Source: Nocardiopsis flavescens
GTDB lineage: Bacteria > Actinomycetota > Actinomycetes > Streptosporangiales > Streptosporangiaceae
Assembly (NCBI RefSeq): GCF_900141985.1
Contig: NZ_FQZK01000002.1
Span: 62,001-126,000, forward strand
DNA length: 64,000 nucleotides
Direction of reading: 5' to 3'
Position numbers and translations under genes: made by a program. The number at the start of each line of letters is the position of its first letter. The stretch's first letter is position 1. A model generated the notes under the pieces. That model had not been told where the DNA came from, ran no database searches, and worked only from the letters and a program-made list of their open reading frames with translations. Below are positions 61,437 through 64,000 of this stretch, one piece after another.

Positions 61437-62775
61437 CGCGCCCTCCCGGGTCGCGCTGGGAGCCGCCCGTGGCCCCCGGGCGGCCGGGCTCCTGCGAGGC
61501 GTGCACGAACCCCGACACGTCCCGGGTGGACAGGCCCCCCTCCATCCCCGCGCGCAGGGCGGACAGGCCGCCGGGAGGGGTGGGCGTCCCGCCCTTGCCG
61601 TTGCCCGGCTGGGCGGGCGGGCTCAGCAGGTCCAGCTCGGCGGCCAGCCGCGAGAACGCCTTGCGCAGGCCCTCGTCCGTGACCCGGGTCGGGTCGCCGT
61701 TGTTCTCGCCCGGCTCCAGGCCCCGGTAGGACGCGGGGACCGGGGTGCGCAGCACCTTGGCGTTCAGCAGGTGGCGCAGGAAGTCCGGCTGGATCTCGTT
61801 CTTGCGGCTGTGCCGGGTGACCAGCGCGTAGACGTCCTGCTGGGCCCGGACCTGGAGGCGCTCCCACATCCCCATCAGCCGCTGGGCGCCGCGCAGGGCG
61901 GGCACGTCGGGGGTGACGGCGACGACGGCGCGGTCGGCCAGCTCCACCGCCATGGCGGTGGCCTCGTTCATGGTCGATCCGCAGTCCACCACCACCAGCT
62001 CGTAGCGGGAGCGCAGGGCGGTCAGCACCCGGCGGGCCACCCGGGCGGACACGTCCTCCCCGCGTTCGCCGTGCTCGGGGGCGAGCAGGACGTGCGGACC
62101 GCGCGGGTCCACGTACAGGGTCTCCGACAGCATGCCCGGGGTGATCTCGTCGCCCGTCCCCACCAGGTCGCCGATGGAGCGGCGGTGGCGCAGGTTGAGG
62201 AACGCGGGCAGGTCGCCGGTCTGCAGGTCGAGGTCGACCAGGCACACCACCCGTCCGGCGGCGGCGGCCGTGTACGCCAGGTGCACGGCGCAGGTGGTGG
62301 TCCCCACCCCGCCCTTGGCCCCGCTGACCGCCAGCACCCGGCCGCGCACGCCCGAGGCGGGCAGGTCGAGAGAGGCCGACTCCAGGTGGCGGCGCAGGGT
62401 GCGCGACCAGTCCGCGGCCCGGGCGATCCGGTTCTCCAGCTCGGCGATGCCGGAGTCGGCGGCGAGCACGCCGCGGGCCCCCGCCTCCATGGCGCCGGTG
62501 ACGGTCTCGGCGTCCATGCTGGAGGACACCAGAAGGATCGCCAGCTGCGGGTGCCGGTGCGACAGGTCGCGGACCGCGTCGAACACCGGGGCCGGTCCCA
62601 GGTCCTGGTGGACCAGGACGACGTCGAGCTCGGGGAACTCGCCCGCGGCGTCGATCAGCGCCGCGGTGGTGGAGCGCACGGCGACCAGGTCGGCGGAGGC
62701 CAGCTCGTCGAAGCGCGCGGCCAGCACCATCTCCGTCTCGGAGGTGGGCATGCCCGCCAGGATCCGGAAGTTCAC
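61420..62775 (-). CDS. tadZ: Tad localisation ATPase TadZ/CpaE
   Basis: 451 aa from a GTG overlapping the previous stop by four bases. Residues 1-125 are an atypical receiver-like domain (ILLVSSSMDAETVTGAMEAG), as in CpaE/TadZ, and residues about 145-400 a MinD/ParA-type ATPase with deviant Walker A SGAKGGVGTTT. The Gly-rich tail (about 410-451) is disordered. TadZ positions the Tad apparatus, usually at a pole or a specific wall site. Confidence 0.92.
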   Translation of the reverse strand: MNFRILAGMPTSETEMVLAARFDELASADLVAVRSTTAALIDAAGEFPELDVVLVHQDLGPAPVFDAVRDLSHRHPQLAILLVSSSMDAETVTGAMEAGARGVLAADSGIAELENRIARAADWSRTLRRHLESASLDLPASGVRGRVLAVSGAKGGVGTTTCAVHLAYTAAAAGRVVCLVDLDLQTGDLPAFLNLRHRRSIGDLVGTGDEITPGMLSETLYVDPRGPHVLLAPEHGERGEDVSARVARRVLTALRSRYELVVVDCGSTMNEATAMAVELADRAVVAVTPDVPALRGAQRLMGMWERLQVRAQQDVYALVTRHSRKNEIQPDFLRHLLNAKVLRTPVPASYRGLEPGENNGDPTRVTDEGLRKAFSRLAAELDLLSPPAQPGNGKGGTPTPPGGLSALRAGMEGGLSTRDVSGFVHASQEPGRPGATGGSQRDPGGRGGFGG

Positions 62776-63554
62776 CGCTCACCCCCCGGCGCGCGGCGGG
62801 TATCCCCGCCGGTCCCGCTGCCCTCGTCGGGCGAGCCCTGACCGGCCAGCCCGTCCATGTCCTCGCTGCAGAACTCGGCCCCGCCGGGGGAGCCCCCTCC
62901 GGACGCGCTCACCAGGGCCAGCCGCATCTTGGTGGAGAAGTCCTCGGCGTAGGCCAGGCGCAGCGCCGCCTCCGGATCCAGCCGGAACGTCACGGGGACG
63001 ACGCCGGCGACGCCGCCGGTGTCGGTCTCCTGGGTGCGCAGCTCGCCGATGTCGAGGACCTCGACCTCGGTGAGGACCCGCACCGCGCAGGACTGGCCGT
63101 GGTCGCGCGGCTGGAAGGTGGCGTAGATGTCGACGAACGACCCGCGCTGCACCTTGCCGGCCACGCCGGTCTCGGCGTCCACCATGATCGCGATCTCGCG
63201 CTCGCCGGTGGTCAGGGTGGGCTGCGGCTGCACCATGCCGCGCTGGAGGTAGACGCCGGCCTGCAGGTGGGAGGCGGCGACGAGCTCCTGGTCGGCGGGG
63301 GTCTCGACCTCGGACAGGTCGGAGAGGAACACCTCGGGGTCGAAGTACAGGCTGGGCACCCGGACGGTCTCCACCGAGTCCGGCCCCAGGGGCTGGTAGG
63401 CGTCGACGTCGTCGGTCAGGCGCAGCACCGTCGCGAACTCGCCGAGCTGCTCCTCCTTGGATCCGAGGTAGGTGAACACGGAGAAGAACACGGCGACGGC
63501 TCCGAGGGCGGCCACGACCATGAGGAGGACGCCGCGTCGCTGGCGGGGGTTCAT
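62772..63554 (-). CDS. cpaB: Tad pilus assembly protein CpaB/RcpC
   Basis: 260 aa. It has an N-terminal helix (RGVLLMVVAALGAVAVFF), a SAF-like region (about 80-115: VASHLQAGVYLQRGM) and an RcpC beta domain with ISIMVDAETGVAGKV-like sequence, EIAIMVDAETGVAGKVQRGS. CpaB stabilises the pilus or links it to the wall. The tail is Gly/Ser-rich. It is followed without a gap by tadZ. Confidence 0.9.
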   Translation of the reverse strand: MNPRQRRGVLLMVVAALGAVAVFFSVFTYLGSKEEQLGEFATVLRLTDDVDAYQPLGPDSVETVRVPSLYFDPEVFLSDLSEVETPADQELVAASHLQAGVYLQRGMVQPQPTLTTGEREIAIMVDAETGVAGKVQRGSFVDIYATFQPRDHGQSCAVRVLTEVEVLDIGELRTQETDTGGVAGVVPVTFRLDPEAALRLAYAEDFSTKMRLALVSASGGGSPGGAEFCSEDMDGLAGQGSPDEGSGTGGDTRRAPGGER

Positions 63555-63610
63555 GGGAGGTCTGTTTCCGTTTCCAGGCTCGTTGCGGGCGACCCGTTCG
63601 GGCCGGGGTC

Positions 63611-64000
63611 CTACCGGGAGTAGGTTCGGGGGTTCTCGGGGCGCGGCGCGCGTTCCGCGGGCTGCGGGTCCTCGGGCGGGTCGGGGGCGGGCGGGCGGGG
63701 GCCGGGACCTTGTGCGGCCCGCGGGTCGGTGGGCGGGGGCTCCGCGCGGTCCCCCGTGCCGGGGGCCGCGGGTGGTCGGTGGACGGCGCGGTCGGGCGCG
63801 CCGTGGGGGAGCCCGTCGACGGTGGAGTGCCAGGCGTCCTCGTCGACGGTGATCGGCGGCAGGGCCTCGGCCTCCAGGGGAGGGTACCGATCGCCGTGAC
63901 CCGGCGGCCCGTACCCCGGGGGCGGACCCGGGGGAACGGCCGGGGGCGGCCCGGCCGGCGGGCCCGTGTGCGGACTCCGTGCGGGCCCGTGGACGCGGGC
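63611..64000 (-). CDS. C-terminal part of a Pro-rich protein upstream of cpaB (partial)
   Basis: An open frame enters from the right edge and ends with TAG at 63611-63613, 57 bases before the cpaB start. The 129 visible residues are Pro/Gly-rich with a more ordered stretch near YPPLEAEALPPITVDEDAWH, and end PENPRTYSR. In phase and spacing it fits the Tad operon. It is not recognisable as a known Tad protein from this fragment. Confidence 0.5.
   Translation of the reverse strand, partial: ARVHGPARSPHTGPPAGPPPAVPPGPPPGYGPPGHGDRYPPLEAEALPPITVDEDAWHSTVDGLPHGAPDRAVHRPPAAPGTGDRAEPPPTDPRAAQGPGPRPPAPDPPEDPQPAERAPRPENPRTYSR

Noticed and set aside
1-64000. CRISPR array, tRNA or rRNA genes
   Set aside because: No regularly spaced identical repeats with unique spacers and no cloverleaf or rRNA-like stretches were seen; a scan with dedicated tools would be needed to exclude a tRNA fully.

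Overview
The window is about 73% GC by eye. Its genes have GC-rich third positions, GTG and TTG starts are common, and it carries regulator families typical of mycelial actinomycetes: XRE/DUF5753 with DUF397, HATPase anti-sigma-like proteins, an F420-type nitroreductase and an HrpA helicase. A Nocardiopsis-like member of the Streptosporangiales is a reasonable guess, but that is inference. No tRNA, rRNA, CRISPR array, integrase or transposase was recognised.

Layout. 1-3.4 kb: end of a modular type I polyketide synthase (KR-ACP-thioesterase) and a convergent TetR regulator. 3.6-17.8 kb: housekeeping genes, namely HrpA, a PNPOx-like flavoprotein, a globin, a lactonase, the biotin ECF transporter bioYMN, a secreted SxxK serine hydrolase, a FabG-like reductase, and an anti-sigma-like/XRE/DUF397 regulatory set carrying a shared palindrome. 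18-22.8 kb: metal and potassium homeostasis, namely a Zur-box-controlled zinc-binding lipoprotein, KtrA/KtrB, and a CDF exporter divergent from a CmtR-like sensor. 23.4-26.6 kb: a solo RND pump. 26.7-29 kb: a small protein, a second HATPase protein, and gene-poor DNA holding a decayed mycofactocin glycosyltransferase-like gene. 29-35 kb: a peptide ABC transporter operon (permease, permease, fused double ATPase, lipoprotein). 35.2-36.2 kb: a pectate-lyase-like lipoprotein.

36.5-47 kb is the least conventional part. Two leftward operons encode single-TM, prepilin-like proteins. One (TadG-like) is fused to an M15-type peptidase domain. Another is fused to a transglycosylase-like domain lacking its expected catalytic glutamate. 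With them are a Flp-type pilin, an OmpA-domain lipoprotein, and a secreted protein sharing a Cys-x-Cys domain with the OmpA protein, the last two in noticeably AT-richer DNA. Between the operons lie a tandem YezG-like immunity protein and a large two-domain glycosyltransferase. 47.7-57.2 kb: an LLM oxidoreductase/ArsR pair, a long non-coding stretch with a possible small RNA, a transmembrane Ser/Thr kinase, a DUF418 membrane protein, a nitroreductase-hemerythrin fusion and a transmembrane pseudokinase. 57.2-64 kb: a Tad (tight-adherence, type IVc pilus) export operon, cpaB-tadZ-tadE-tadE-tadA-tadB-tadC, read leftward and cut at the right edge.

Working model (inference): the Tad machine at 57-64 kb handles the prepilin-like proteins at 36-47 kb. 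Their peptidase, transglycosylase-like and OmpA domains would act on or bind peptidoglycan, so this may be a Tad system adapted to a thick Gram-positive wall, with the flanking kinase and pseudokinase as possible regulators.
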